Shown: in pieces, positions 25,001 through 32,840 of the stretch
How the letters are laid out: every line of letters starts with the position of its first letter
Position numbering within the stretch: the first letter of the stretch is position 1
NCBI RefSeq assembly: GCF_030445035.2
Contig: NC_080690.1
Coordinates: 33,134,796-33,198,795 of the forward strand
Length of the DNA stretch: 64,000 nucleotides
Origin: Dasypus novemcinctus
Taxonomy: Eukaryota; Chordata; Mammalia; Cingulata; Dasypodidae
Reading direction: 5' to 3'
The notes under the pieces: model-generated
What the model was told of the DNA's origin: nothing
The model's input: only the letters and a program-made list of their open reading frames with translations
The model's database searches: none
Translations under genes and position numbers: made by a program

Positions 25001-28000
25001 CTTGCTCACGAGCAGCGTAACTGGGAGCTGCGGGGCTCAGCCTCTCCGGGGCCCACCTGTAAAATGGGGATGAGAGCAAGTAGCACCTACCCAGAGGGTT
25101 ACGGGGAAGACGTGATGCGTGACAGCTCCTGGCAGGTGCTCAGCCTGGGGCGGGGCCGTCGGGCACGGCCAGTGGGGCCCCTGACGGCTGTGCATACCCC
25201 CACCAGATTGGCCAGGCCATCGACGAGGTCAGCAACACCAACCAGGAGCTGCTGCGCAAGTACCGCCGGGAACTGCAGCTGCGCAAGAAGTGCCACAACG
25301 AGCTCGTGCGGCTGAAAGGTGACTGCTGGGTGGGCTGGGGCCGGCCAGTGAGCTGCTGCTATAATCCCCTATGGGAGAAAGGGAAACTGAGGCACAGAGA
25401 AGTCAGAGAACTTACTCCAAAACCACACAGCTAGCCAGTGGGCCTGCTTGGATTTAGACTTGTGTCTGCTCCCCTCCGAAGCCCCTTCCCCGACGTTCAT
25501 GGCAGGCAGACTTGCCCCTCCCCAGCCCTGGGTGGTGGTGGGGTAGAGCATTGAAATGCCAGGTGGTGGGTGGCGGGAACGCGCATTGCGCTGCCCTGGC
25601 GCCTGGCCGCGCTTGAGACCCCACTCACTCATTGCACAAAGGCCACCCTGCCCTGGGGGCTGGCTTAGAAGGCAGGGGCCCCTGGGCCACCAGTGTGATC
25701 AGGACACCAGTGGGCACCGGTGGGGGCCAGTCCCGGGTCCGGCCTTCACGCGCTGCGCTGGTGCCCCTCCCCACCCAATCCAGGGAACATCCGGGTGATC
25801 GCCCGGGTCCGGCCCGTCACCAAAGAGGACGGGGAGGGGCCCGAAGCGACCAACGCCGTGACCTTCGATCCCGACGACGACGCCGTCATCCACCTGCTGC
25901 ACAGGGGCAAGCCCGTGTCCTTCGAGCTGGACAAGGTCTTCTCGCCGCAGGCCTCGCAGCAGGACGTGAGTGTGGCCCTGGGGGGCACCTGCGGGAGAGG
26001 GCAGGGGGCTGGAGAGAGGGCGAGACGGCAGGTGCGCAGACGTGTAAGCGCTGGGGAGACAGGACGGTGGTGGGGGGCCAGGGCCCCTCTTCCCTGCCCT
26101 GGAGGAGAGCCCCTCTCTGGAAGGAGAGGTCAGTGCGCCGTCCCCCCGCCTGCGCGGGCCCTCTGGCCTGTGGCTGTTCCTCCGAGCTCCCCACGCACCG
26201 CCCCCAGCTGAGCCCTCGGCCTTGGGCCCGTCCTTTCGCTGACCTCGGCCTTGAACATGGGTGAGGCTGGGCAGGCTCCTGAGCCCAGGGCCGGGCAGCC
26301 CCTTCCTCAGGGGTTCATGGCAGGAAACACCGTCCTGTCTTCCCTCCAGGCTCTGGGCAGCCGGGGCGCCCGCGGATGGCTGATGGAATCGGCCTGGTCA
26401 CCCTGGGCTCCCCGGCAGCCACAGGTGGACGGTGGCGCGGGTGCCGCCCGGGGGCCCAGCGGGAGAGCCTCAGGGGCCACTGTCCCTGGAGCGGGGGCTG
26501 CGGTGCCGGCATCTTGGCAGGGCCTCACCCTCCGTCCTGCGGGCCCCCAGGTGTTCCAGGAAGTGCAGGCTCTGATCACCTCCTGCATCGACGGCTTCAA
26601 CGTCTGCATCTTTGCCTACGGCCAGACGGGTGCCGGCAAGACGTACACGATGGAGGTGGGTGCCGGCGCCGCCCTGGCCTGCAGTGGGAGGGGGAAGCCT
26701 GCCCCAGCCGCTGCCAGGGACGGAGCTCTCAGCACTGTGTGCTTTGCCGTGTTCCCAGCCACCACCCACTGTGCTCTGGGTGACCCTGGAGAGGGGTGCC
26801 CCTTGCCCGGGGGAGAGCAGGGCCAGGGCCTCAGCCCCAGGCCCTCGACTCTGCCCCGCCTCTGCCCCCAGCTGCTGGGGGCCTGAGTGGTGAGGGGCAG
26901 GGCAGGTGCTTCCCGCCAACAAACTGTCATCAGGGGAGCGTCAGCCACGAAGAGTCCAAGGCTGATGTCGCCGCAGCCCCTCAGTGACACACAGACTGAG
27001 CTTCTGGGCTGAGGTTGCCCTGCACGGTGTCGGGGTGACCGAGGTGGGCTCTCAGCCCTCCAGGAGACCCGGCTAGTGGGGGTGAGGCCACACGAAGACG
27101 TCCCGGGGCACACAGCACTCCGTGGCACCCAGGGCCCTCTGCGGATGGGGGAGCAGCGCGGCAGGGGAATGGGGAACGTTGACTGGGAAGAATCCTGATG
27201 GTAGAGAAGGAAAAACGTGAAGCCAGCGCTCGGGTTGACTTTGATTTGTTAGCATTGCCCTGGCACTTGGGGGGTGCTGTGGGGCTGCCCGGGAGGGGAG
27301 GAGAGAAGAGTCTGGGGTCCCAGCCAGGGGCACGAGAGGGCTGGCCAGGCCCTGCTGGCCGAGGCCTTGGCACCCTTTTGTAGCCCCCAGGGCGGTTCTG
27401 TTACCCCCTTTCAGGGCGGATGAGATGATGTGGGGAGCGTTGCAGGCAGCCTGGGCACGGCAGCAGCTCCACCCTCAGCCTGCGTAGAGCTGAGGTGACC
27501 CTCAAACGACCTCAGGAGCATTTATCCTCCAACACTACCTGCCAGGCAGTCTCCAGGGGACCCACCTGCCAGTGGGCGAGTGCAGGAAACGGGCAGATCA
27601 AGGGGGGCCTGCCTGAAGCCAGGACCGAGGGGAGGACGGAGCAGCCACTGGGGTGTCTGGGGGACGGCAGGGCCATAGGCCGCGAGGCCAGAGCAGGCTT
27701 GGTGTCCTCAAGGCCTGGCCAGGAGGCCCGGGTGCCACCAGAGAAGGGACGAGAGCCGGTTTCCAGGGGTCTTTGAAGGCCCAGGTGAGGCCTCCAGATT
27801 TCCTTCTAGAAAGGCCAGCCAGCCCACCTGGCCCAGGGCATCACCCACTGTGCCCGGCTACCTCCAGCACCCCAAGGTTCCGCTCATGGTCTCCCCAACT
27901 GAGTCTTTCCTCTGGGTGGGGGGCAGAGCTGGGACGTCATTCCTGCTCAGCGCGCCCTCCCAGGTGGCCCAGCAGGGCGGGGTGTGCAGTGGCGCTCAGC

Positions 28001-31000
28001 TGCACCTGCGTGCGGCCCGTGCCAGGCGTGGGTGGCTGGGGCCGGGGGTGAAGCTGCTGGCAGCCAGTGGAGGGCATTTGGGGGGCAGCCCGACAAGCAG
28101 AGAGGCTGCCCTGTGAGAGCGCCTGGGGCGGGGGTGCATGGCCCTCCTGCCCAAGCTCACGGGCCTCTCCCGCCACCCGCAGGGGACGCCCGAGAACCCA
28201 GGCATCAACCAGCGGGCGCTGCAGCTGCTCTTCTCTGAGGTGCAGGAGAAGGCAGCCGACTGGGAGTACACCATCACCGTCAGCGGGGCCGAGATTTACA
28301 ACGAGGTCCTCAGGTGCCGGCGGCGCGGGGGGCGCCCCGAAGGGAGTCCAGGGGCCCAGGCGAGGCCCGGCCGCAGGTCCCCACTCGGCTCCACCAAGAG
28401 GGGCTCTCAGCCCACCCTGAGGAGCTCCTTTCTCCCCGGAGATGCTGACCTCGCCCTGCCTGTGGGCGCAGCGCTGTGCCCACCCTGCTAGGTGGTGGGG
28501 AGAGGGAGGGGGCTCGGTGCGGCGTGGAGGCAGCCGGGTGCAGCACGGGGGCTGGAGGGGCGGGGGTTGGGGGCCCAGGGTCAAGGCGGGGTGACGGGCT
28601 GGGGGAGCTACCAGGCTGAGGCTGGCCCCCCTGCCCCCCCAGGGACCTGCTGGGGAGCGAGCCTCAGGAGAAGCTGGAGATCCGCCTGTGCCCGGACGGC
28701 AGCGGGCAGCTGTACGTGCCAGGGCTGACCGAGTTCCGGGTGCAGAGCGTGGCCGACATCCACAAGGTGCGGGGCGGTGGGCTGGGGCTGCTGGGGAGGG
28801 CGGGAGATGCTGGGGAGACCCCCGGCCGGAACGGGGTTCACACGCCCGCTCAGTCATGTCCCGAGTGGGGCTCTGGGCCCGGCCCCTCGCCTCTCCGAGC
28901 CTGTTTGTCATCCGTAAATTGGAGGGGACGATGTGACCCCTCACGGGGACGGGGTGATCCTGAAGACCCCCATGCCCCCCGCCCCCGCCAGGTGTTTGAG
29001 TTCGGCCACTCCAACCGGACGACGGAGTTCACCAACCTGAACGAGCACAGCTCGCGCTCGCACGCCCTGCTCATCGTGACGGTGCGCGGCGTGGACTTCA
29101 GCACGGGCCTGCGCACCACGGGTGAGCCGGGGGCGGCCCGCGGACCCCCGCGTCGCGCCCGCCGCCCCCAGCAGCCTTGAACGGCCTCGCGCCCTTCCCG
29201 CAGGGAAGCTGAACCTAGTGGACCTGGCCGGCTCGGAGCGCGTGGGCAAGTCCGGGGCGGAGGGCAGCCGCCTGCGGGAGGCCCAGCACATCAACAAGTC
29301 GCTGTCAGCCCTGGGAGACGTCATTGCTGCCCTGCGCTCCCGCCAGGGCCACGTGCCTTTCCGCAACTCCAAGCTCACCTACCTGCTGCAGGACTCCCTC
29401 AGCGGCGACAGCAAGACCCTCATGGTGGTGCAGGTGAGCGCTTCGCCGGCCCCCCGCCTCTGCAGGGCCTGTGGCACCCCCGTCCAAAGCCAGACACCCC
29501 CACGCCTGCGGCAGACCCGACCACTTGCACCCCGTGTACTTGGCCACTTCCCTCCACTCTGCCTTGGACGGCGCCCTCCCTGCCACCTCCCGCCCCTCTC
29601 CCTCTCAGGCTCCTCTGGCCCGCAGCCGTGCACGGGAGCTGGTGGCCGTGGGGCCCCGTCACACCCTGTTGGGGTGGCCAGCCGCCTGGGTGGGGCGTGA
29701 GCACTCGTGTCCCTGCAGGTGTCCCCCGTGGAGAAGAACACCAGCGAGACGCTCTATTCCCTCAAGTTTGCCGAGCGGGTGCGCTCCGTGGAGCTGGGCC
29801 CCGGGTCCCGCCGGGCAGAGCTCGGGTCCTGGTCGAGCCAGGAGCATCTGGAGGTACGGTCGGCACGGCCTCACAGACTTCCCGGGTGTGGCCAGGGCAG
29901 GAGCGGGTGCTGAGGAAACAGCCTAGAGCGGTAGGCGCCAGAGGGGCTGGTGGCGGAACTCGAATCCAAGCCCGGGCGCACCGTCGGTGCTCAGCCCCAC
30001 TGGTTGGCTTCTTTAATAGAGTATCTCACTCAATCCTTGCAGTAGCTCTGGAGGTGGGTGTTGTCCTCCTGCGCGTTTTGCAGATGAGGACACCATGTCG
30101 GGAGGCTGGGGAAGGGAAGTCATGGGCTGGAGGGGGAGGGAGAAGGCAGGGGCAGGGTGGCCACGCCTCAGCCCGCTGCCCTCCTGCCCGCAGTGGGAGG
30201 CAGCTTGCCCGGCGCCGCAGCCCTCAGCTCGAGCCCATTCGGCGCCTGGCTCCGGGCTCACCAGCCGTCCCGGCTCCATCCGCAGGAAGCTGCAGCCCTC
30301 GGGTGAGCCTTCGGGGAGCGGGCCGTGGGGGGGAGCGCGTCTTCTCACCCTCGGATCACCGCCAACCCGGCCGCCTTGCCCTGGATGGGCGGCTTTTCTT
30401 TCCTTTTTCAGTGTCTAACACTTCCCGGACCCTGTTTCCTAGCCTCCCCTGCCGTGGGATGCGGTCAGGGTTACCTGTGCCCCCTTGATGGAGGGGCGGG
30501 GGTGGTGTGAGGAGGAGCTGGCCCAATTCCCCAAGCCTGCCCTGGCTGGCCCTAGGTAGTTCCAGCCCCCTCCAACGCAGGCTCCCTGGGGGGTAGACAG
30601 GGCAGGGGTCACCCTCAATTCCCAGGCCAGGTGTGAGGCTGGCCGCAGGACAGGAACCTCGGCCTACCTGCCCTTGCCCGGCCCTGCTCAGTCCAGAGGG
30701 GCCGTAGCAGCCGTGGGGCCCCGTCCCGGGGCAAGCCCACTGGTGAGACGCCTGTCGCTTTGATTTCAGCCTGACGGCTGGGGCTGCCGAGTCTCCAGGT
30801 GAGTGTGGGGCCCGTGGCTGCCCCCGCCTGCTCGCCCGCCTGGGGTTGCAGGGCTGTGCCAGGGCGCTCGGCTGCCGCGGGCGCTGCTCGCGTGCTTCTG
30901 CGGGCTCTCTCCTGCTCCCCCTGCACCGGCTGAGGCCCACGAGGTGGCCGGTCCCAGTGCTGACCCGCCTCTGCCCCCCCGTCCCCTCCTGCAGGGAAGT

Positions 31001-31020
31001 CGAGGCCGGTGCCCGTGTGA
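4027..31020 (+). CDS. KIFC3: KIFC3, kinesin-14 family C-terminal motor protein (spliced CDS span)
   Basis: Minus-end-directed microtubule motor. In the family it is known for roles at adherens junctions, Golgi positioning and centrosome cohesion. Exons in continuous phase: 3907-4045 (putative first), 7038-7240, 21660-21725, 22194-22337, 22461-22700, 23131-23304, 23852-23999, 24078-24208, 25207-25318, 25784-25965, 26551-26655, 28183-28313, 28643-28766, 28992-29121, 29204-29433, 29719-29853, 30194-30302, 30995-31020. Starting at 4027 gives 802 codons; as I recall, human isoforms are slightly longer (about 830). Residues 20-410 are heptad-rich coiled coil. The motor follows from residue 413: neck-linked [10 protein letters not shown]-loop GQTGAGKT (about 497-504), switch I NEHSSRSH (about 610-617), switch II DLAGSE (about 643-648), then a short basic, Ser-rich tail ending GKSRPVPV. 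Every junction from 7038 on keeps phase with canonical sites, and the protein closely matches remembered human KIFC3. The true start is uncertain, because KIFC3 has several 5' isoforms and more exons may lie left of the window. Confidence 0.95.
7038..7240 (+). CDS. KIFC3: KIFC3 exon encoding upstream coiled coil
   Basis: The exon follows the acceptor TTTGCTCGCAG and ends at CAGAACCAG|GTACCT. It encodes a Gly/Ser-rich start ([15 protein letters not shown]) and then a strong heptad segment containing [15 protein letters not shown], which I associate with longer KIFC3 isoforms. It ends in phase 0 and joins directly to VESLKEKL in the 21660 exon across a 14-kb intron. Confidence 0.85.
9255..9600 (-). 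mobile_element. Ancient L1 (L1M-type) 3' UTR fragment
   Basis: AACAGCTTTATTGAGATATT, GTGTAACCGTCGCCACTACC and TTTCATATAAATGGAATTAT are hallmarks of old mammalian L1 3' UTR sequence, here in reverse orientation. Confidence 0.75.
9855..9990 (+). mobile_element. MIR element
   Basis: Contains TGTGTCCTTGGGCTCGCCAG and CTCTCTGTGCCTCAGTTTCC, the MIR core. Confidence 0.75.
10412..10600 (+). mobile_element. MIR element
   Basis: GTGTAGCCTGGTGGTTACAA, AGAGTTCAAATCC and GTGGTCAGGTGACCTTG show the tRNA-derived head and core. Confidence 0.7.
11258..11545 (-). mobile_element. MIR/L2-like element
   Basis: TCATTTATTGAGCACCTACT, GTCGGGCATTGTGCAAGGCA and a later TTTAATCTCACTTAATCCTC match the reverse consensus. 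Confidence 0.65.
11831..12862. repeat. Minisatellite, about 37 copies of a 28-bp unit
   Basis: Tandem array of a unit built from CTTCCTCAGAGAACAGCC and CACCGTCACC, in KIFC3 intron 2. Copies differ mainly at one C/G site (CACCGTC or CACGGTC) and one A/C site (GAACA or GCACA); the end copies read CACGATC. Copy length is constant. Because 28 is one more than a multiple of three, three units form an 84-bp translational period and all three plus-strand frames are open. Confidence 0.95.
16582..16993 (+). mobile_element. DAS-type SINE nested in L1
   Basis: Starts GGAAGCGGATATGGCTCAAG, has a B-box-like GATTCGAACCC, carries the CAAGGAGTGCC / GGGGAGCCCCACG body and ends AATAAATCTT plus poly(A). The duplication AAGACTATGAG is present at 16571-16581 and 16994-17004, so it inserted into an existing L1. 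Confidence 0.9.
17608..18005 (-). mobile_element. DAS-type SINE nested in L1, opposite orientation
   Basis: Begins with poly(T) and ends with GGTTTGAACCCTGGACCTCC and TTGAGCCAAATCCCC, the reverse of the tRNA-like head. L1 sequence resumes at CCAGCAAAATTGTCCTTCAG. No clear target-site duplication could be seen. Confidence 0.85.
18328..18737 (+). mobile_element. Divergent DAS-family SINE with two tRNA-like units, nested in L1
   Basis: Head GGAAGCAGATGTGGCTCAAG with B-box-like GGTTCGATCTC, then a second tRNA-like unit (AAGTGGTGCAATTGACAGAG ... GGATCAAATCCC) and an A-rich tail. An imperfect 14-bp duplication (AAGGATGTAGGCTG / AAGGATTTAGGCTG) flanks it at 18314-18327 and 18738-18751. Its divergence suggests it is older than the other two SINEs in this L1. 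Confidence 0.8.
19040..19520 (+). pseudogene. L1 ORF2 endonuclease remnant
   Basis: Conceptual translation matches the C-terminal half of the L1 apurinic endonuclease. The catalytic VGDFNTPL motif reads VGGFNTPL here (Asp to Gly), and a frameshift precedes IDHMLGH. It cannot encode an active enzyme. Confidence 0.75.
19531..20650 (+). pseudogene. L1 ORF2 C-terminal remnant
   Basis: Broken reading frames retain the Cys-rich ORF2 C-terminus: a CWRGCGEIG-like string near 20215-20240, HCW at about 20250, [11 protein letters not shown] at about 20346-20380, and a YYAA-like string near 20520. Several frameshifts and stops are present. Confidence 0.7.
23449..23580 (+). mobile_element. MIR element in KIFC3 intron
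   Basis: GACCTGGGTTTGAGTCCCTC and GTCCCTTTATCTGTGAAACG mark a MIR between the exons at 23131-23304 and 23852-23999. Confidence 0.7.
24478..24960 (-). mobile_element. MIR/L2-like pieces in KIFC3 intron
   Basis: CTCAAGTGCCTCCTATGTGC, then after unrelated sequence CATTTGACAGATGAGAAAAT and TTGAGGCTCAAAGGAGG. Two separated reverse fragments. Confidence 0.55.
25359..25450 (-). mobile_element. MIR-like fragment in KIFC3 intron
   Basis: GGGAAACTGAGGCACAGAGA and AACCACACAGCTAGCCAGTG are reverse MIR core. Confidence 0.65.
26551..26655 (+). CDS. KIFC3: KIFC3 P-loop exon
   Basis: A 35-codon exon in phase 0 at both ends, from [12 protein letters not shown] to TYTME. It contains the Walker A nucleotide-binding loop GQTGAGKT preceded by IFAY, the kinesin signature for ATP binding. 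The acceptor is CCCCCAG and the donor GAG|GTGGGT. Confidence 0.95.
29204..29433 (+). CDS. KIFC3: KIFC3 switch II / microtubule-binding exon
   Basis: The exon encodes [18 protein letters not shown], the switch II motif that couples ATP hydrolysis to microtubule binding. The conserved helix-4 and helix-5 regions ([33 protein letters not shown]) follow. No key residue is missing, so the motor appears catalytically competent. Confidence 0.95.
30005..30125 (-). mobile_element. MIR/L2-like fragment in KIFC3 intron
   Basis: TATCTCACTCAATCCTTGCA and TTTTGCAGATGAGGACACC resemble the reverse consensus. Confidence 0.55.
30770..30798 (+). CDS. KIFC3: Candidate alternative 29-bp KIFC3 exon introducing a stop
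   Basis: It lies in the last KIFC3 intron between TTTGATTTCAG and CAG|GTGAGTG, both strong splice sites. The upstream exon ends with a single G of a codon, so inclusion gives GCC then TGA: the protein would end ...LQPSA instead of ...[12 protein letters not shown]. The stop lies 24 bases before the next junction, so the transcript should escape nonsense-mediated decay. This is inference from sequence only. Confidence 0.4.
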
Positions 31021-31720
31021 CAGACATGCCCGCCCTGCAGGGCCAGGCGCTGGGTCCCGAGGCCTGCACCTGCTGCGACGCTGTGACCCCGGAAGGCAGA
31101 GGTGTGCACAGAGGCTCCTCTCCTGCCCTGTCTCCCCGCAGAGATGAGAAGCATGCTCAGAAGGACCGGTGGCTCTCGGCCGTGGGACCGGTGGCTCTCA
31201 GCTGTGGCTTGGAGCACAAGCAGCGTGGACGGGAAGAGCAGGCCCAGCCACCAGAGGGCCGGGCCCTCATGGGGAGGCAGGGGTGCGAGGGTGTGAGGGG
31301 GCCTTCGAGGGCCCTCGCCAGGGCTGGCCCGGCTCCTGCCCCCGGCCTGCAGGGCTGGGCGGCCCCTCCTTGAGGGTGGGCTGAGGAGCCTCCAGGAAGG
31401 CCCTGGAACTGGGCCATGGTACCTGGGGCGGGTGTGTGGGCACCGGCGGGACAGCCCTGCCCACGGGCGCACAGCTGGGCGTGTACATAGTGTTCCCGGG
31501 GGGACACGGGAGTGGCCCTCCCCACGGGCCGGGCTGTTCGTGCTGGCAGAGGCCAGCGGGTAGGGGGCCCACGTGCTCCCCTCATCCAACTGACTCCAGG
31601 CTCTTGCTCACCCGCCTCTTGGCTTTTCCACCCTCTGAATTCCTATTTAAGAACTTTTGGAAGCGTAGCCATTTTTACTTACTAAAATTAAAAAAAAACC
31701 TTTTTACAGAAGTGAGTCTG
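31021..31720 (+). other. KIFC3: KIFC3 3' untranslated region
   Basis: Non-coding sequence after the KIFC3 stop. It ends near an ATTAAA hexamer at 31687-31692, followed about 25 bases later by a GT-rich stretch (GAGTTGGTCTTGTGAG) typical of a downstream polyadenylation element. The exact cleavage site cannot be fixed from sequence. Confidence 0.6.
31687..31692 (+). promoter_or_regulatory. Poly(A) signal ATTAAA, KIFC3
   Basis: Variant poly(A) hexamer about 670 bases after the KIFC3 stop, with a GT-rich element downstream at about 31712-31738. Confidence 0.55.
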
Positions 31721-31739
31721 CAAGAGTTGGTCTTGTGAG

Positions 31740-32550
31740 CCTGGCCTGGGAATTCCCAGCTCGCGGGTGTCAGCACGTCCCACCGACTCCCCGCTGCGGC
31801 GGGTCACCGCGCAGCCCTCCTGCACCGTCTGCCCCCTCCCCGGGCAGCTGCCACTTTCTGCCGCCCATGGCCAGAGCAGCTGTCCTCAGGTGCCGGCTGT
31901 GCCAGGGGGCGTGACTGACCCGGAACCAGTGGCACGGTCTCCACAGCAGATGGAGACGAAGGCTCGAGAGGGTCACAGTTTGCCAGAATCACGGCAGGGG
32001 GCCGCGCTGCTGCCGACTCCACGCCCCCCGCTGCCCTGGCCTCGGCCCCCTTCGTGGACTGGCATCCTGGGGACCTCCCCACCCCAGCGGAGGCTCTTGG
32101 TCGGCACCCGTCCCCAGCCTCAGGGAGCCCATGTAGGGCTCCACGGGGTGCTCCCGCCTCACTGGGGCTGAAGGCCACAGCTGCTGCCTCAGGGGGGAAG
32201 GGGCCAGGATTCAGGGCTGTAGCCCGTACCCCGCAGGGCCCAGCACCCCGAGGAGCTGGTTCTGGGCAGGGCACCGGCACTGGGTGTCCTGCAGTGTGCA
32301 GAGTTTCTGGAGCCCCCGTCAGGCTGGGTCGCTGCCCGCTGCCCATGGAGGCCCCCGTCCCTGGATGCAGGCGTGGGGAGCAGGGGGCTCTGGGCCAGCC
32401 TATGGGGGCCACACACCCCGCAGTGGACAGGAGCCTGAGCTGGGCCCGCCCGCTGGTGGAGCGGCCCCTGGGGCTTGGGGCGTGCTCTGCGGCACACAGC
32501 GCAGGGCCTCGGAGAGCCGCAGTGGCCAGAGAATGCCTTCCCGGCAGGGA
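31740..32550. other. Interval between the convergent KIFC3 and KATNB1 3' ends
   Basis: GC-rich sequence between two converging genes. I see no convincing exon, RNA gene or recognisable repeat in it. Confidence 0.5.
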
Positions 32551-32840
32551 AATCAGAGCATAGTTACAAATTTAATAAAATTCACTTTATAAATTACATC
32601 AACAGCCCCAGGGCTCGGTTCGCTGCCCCAAGAAGCAAGAGTTGGGCAAAGCTGAGTAGCCATTGCTGGAGAGGTCTGAGTTCAGGGCCGTGGACATGGC
32701 CCGTGGGCGGGGGCCTCCTCCTGGATGGCCGCAGGGGCAGCATGGGGGCCGGACAGAGGCTCATGGACCAGTGGGTGCACGAGGGATGGGAGGGGGCCCC
32801 GCGGGCTGCTGGGCACCCCCGTCCTCTCCAAAGGGGCATC
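32550..32840 (-). other. KATNB1: KATNB1 3' untranslated region
   Basis: Follows the KATNB1 stop (TGA at 32843-32841) and contains ATTAAA on the minus strand at 32576-32571. The end near 32550 is estimated from the usual 15-25-base spacing. Confidence 0.6.
32571..32579. promoter_or_regulatory. Overlapping poly(A) signals on both strands
   Basis: The plus-strand string TTTAATAAA reads AATAAA forward (32574-32579) and ATTAAA on the minus strand (32576 to 32571). The minus-strand copy sits about 265 bases after the KATNB1 stop and is its likely poly(A) signal. The plus-strand copy could catch KIFC3 read-through transcripts. Confidence 0.6.

Noticed and set aside
27937-28944. A 335-codon minus-strand frame
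   Set aside because: It lies antisense to two KIFC3 motor exons; it is open because of high GC content.
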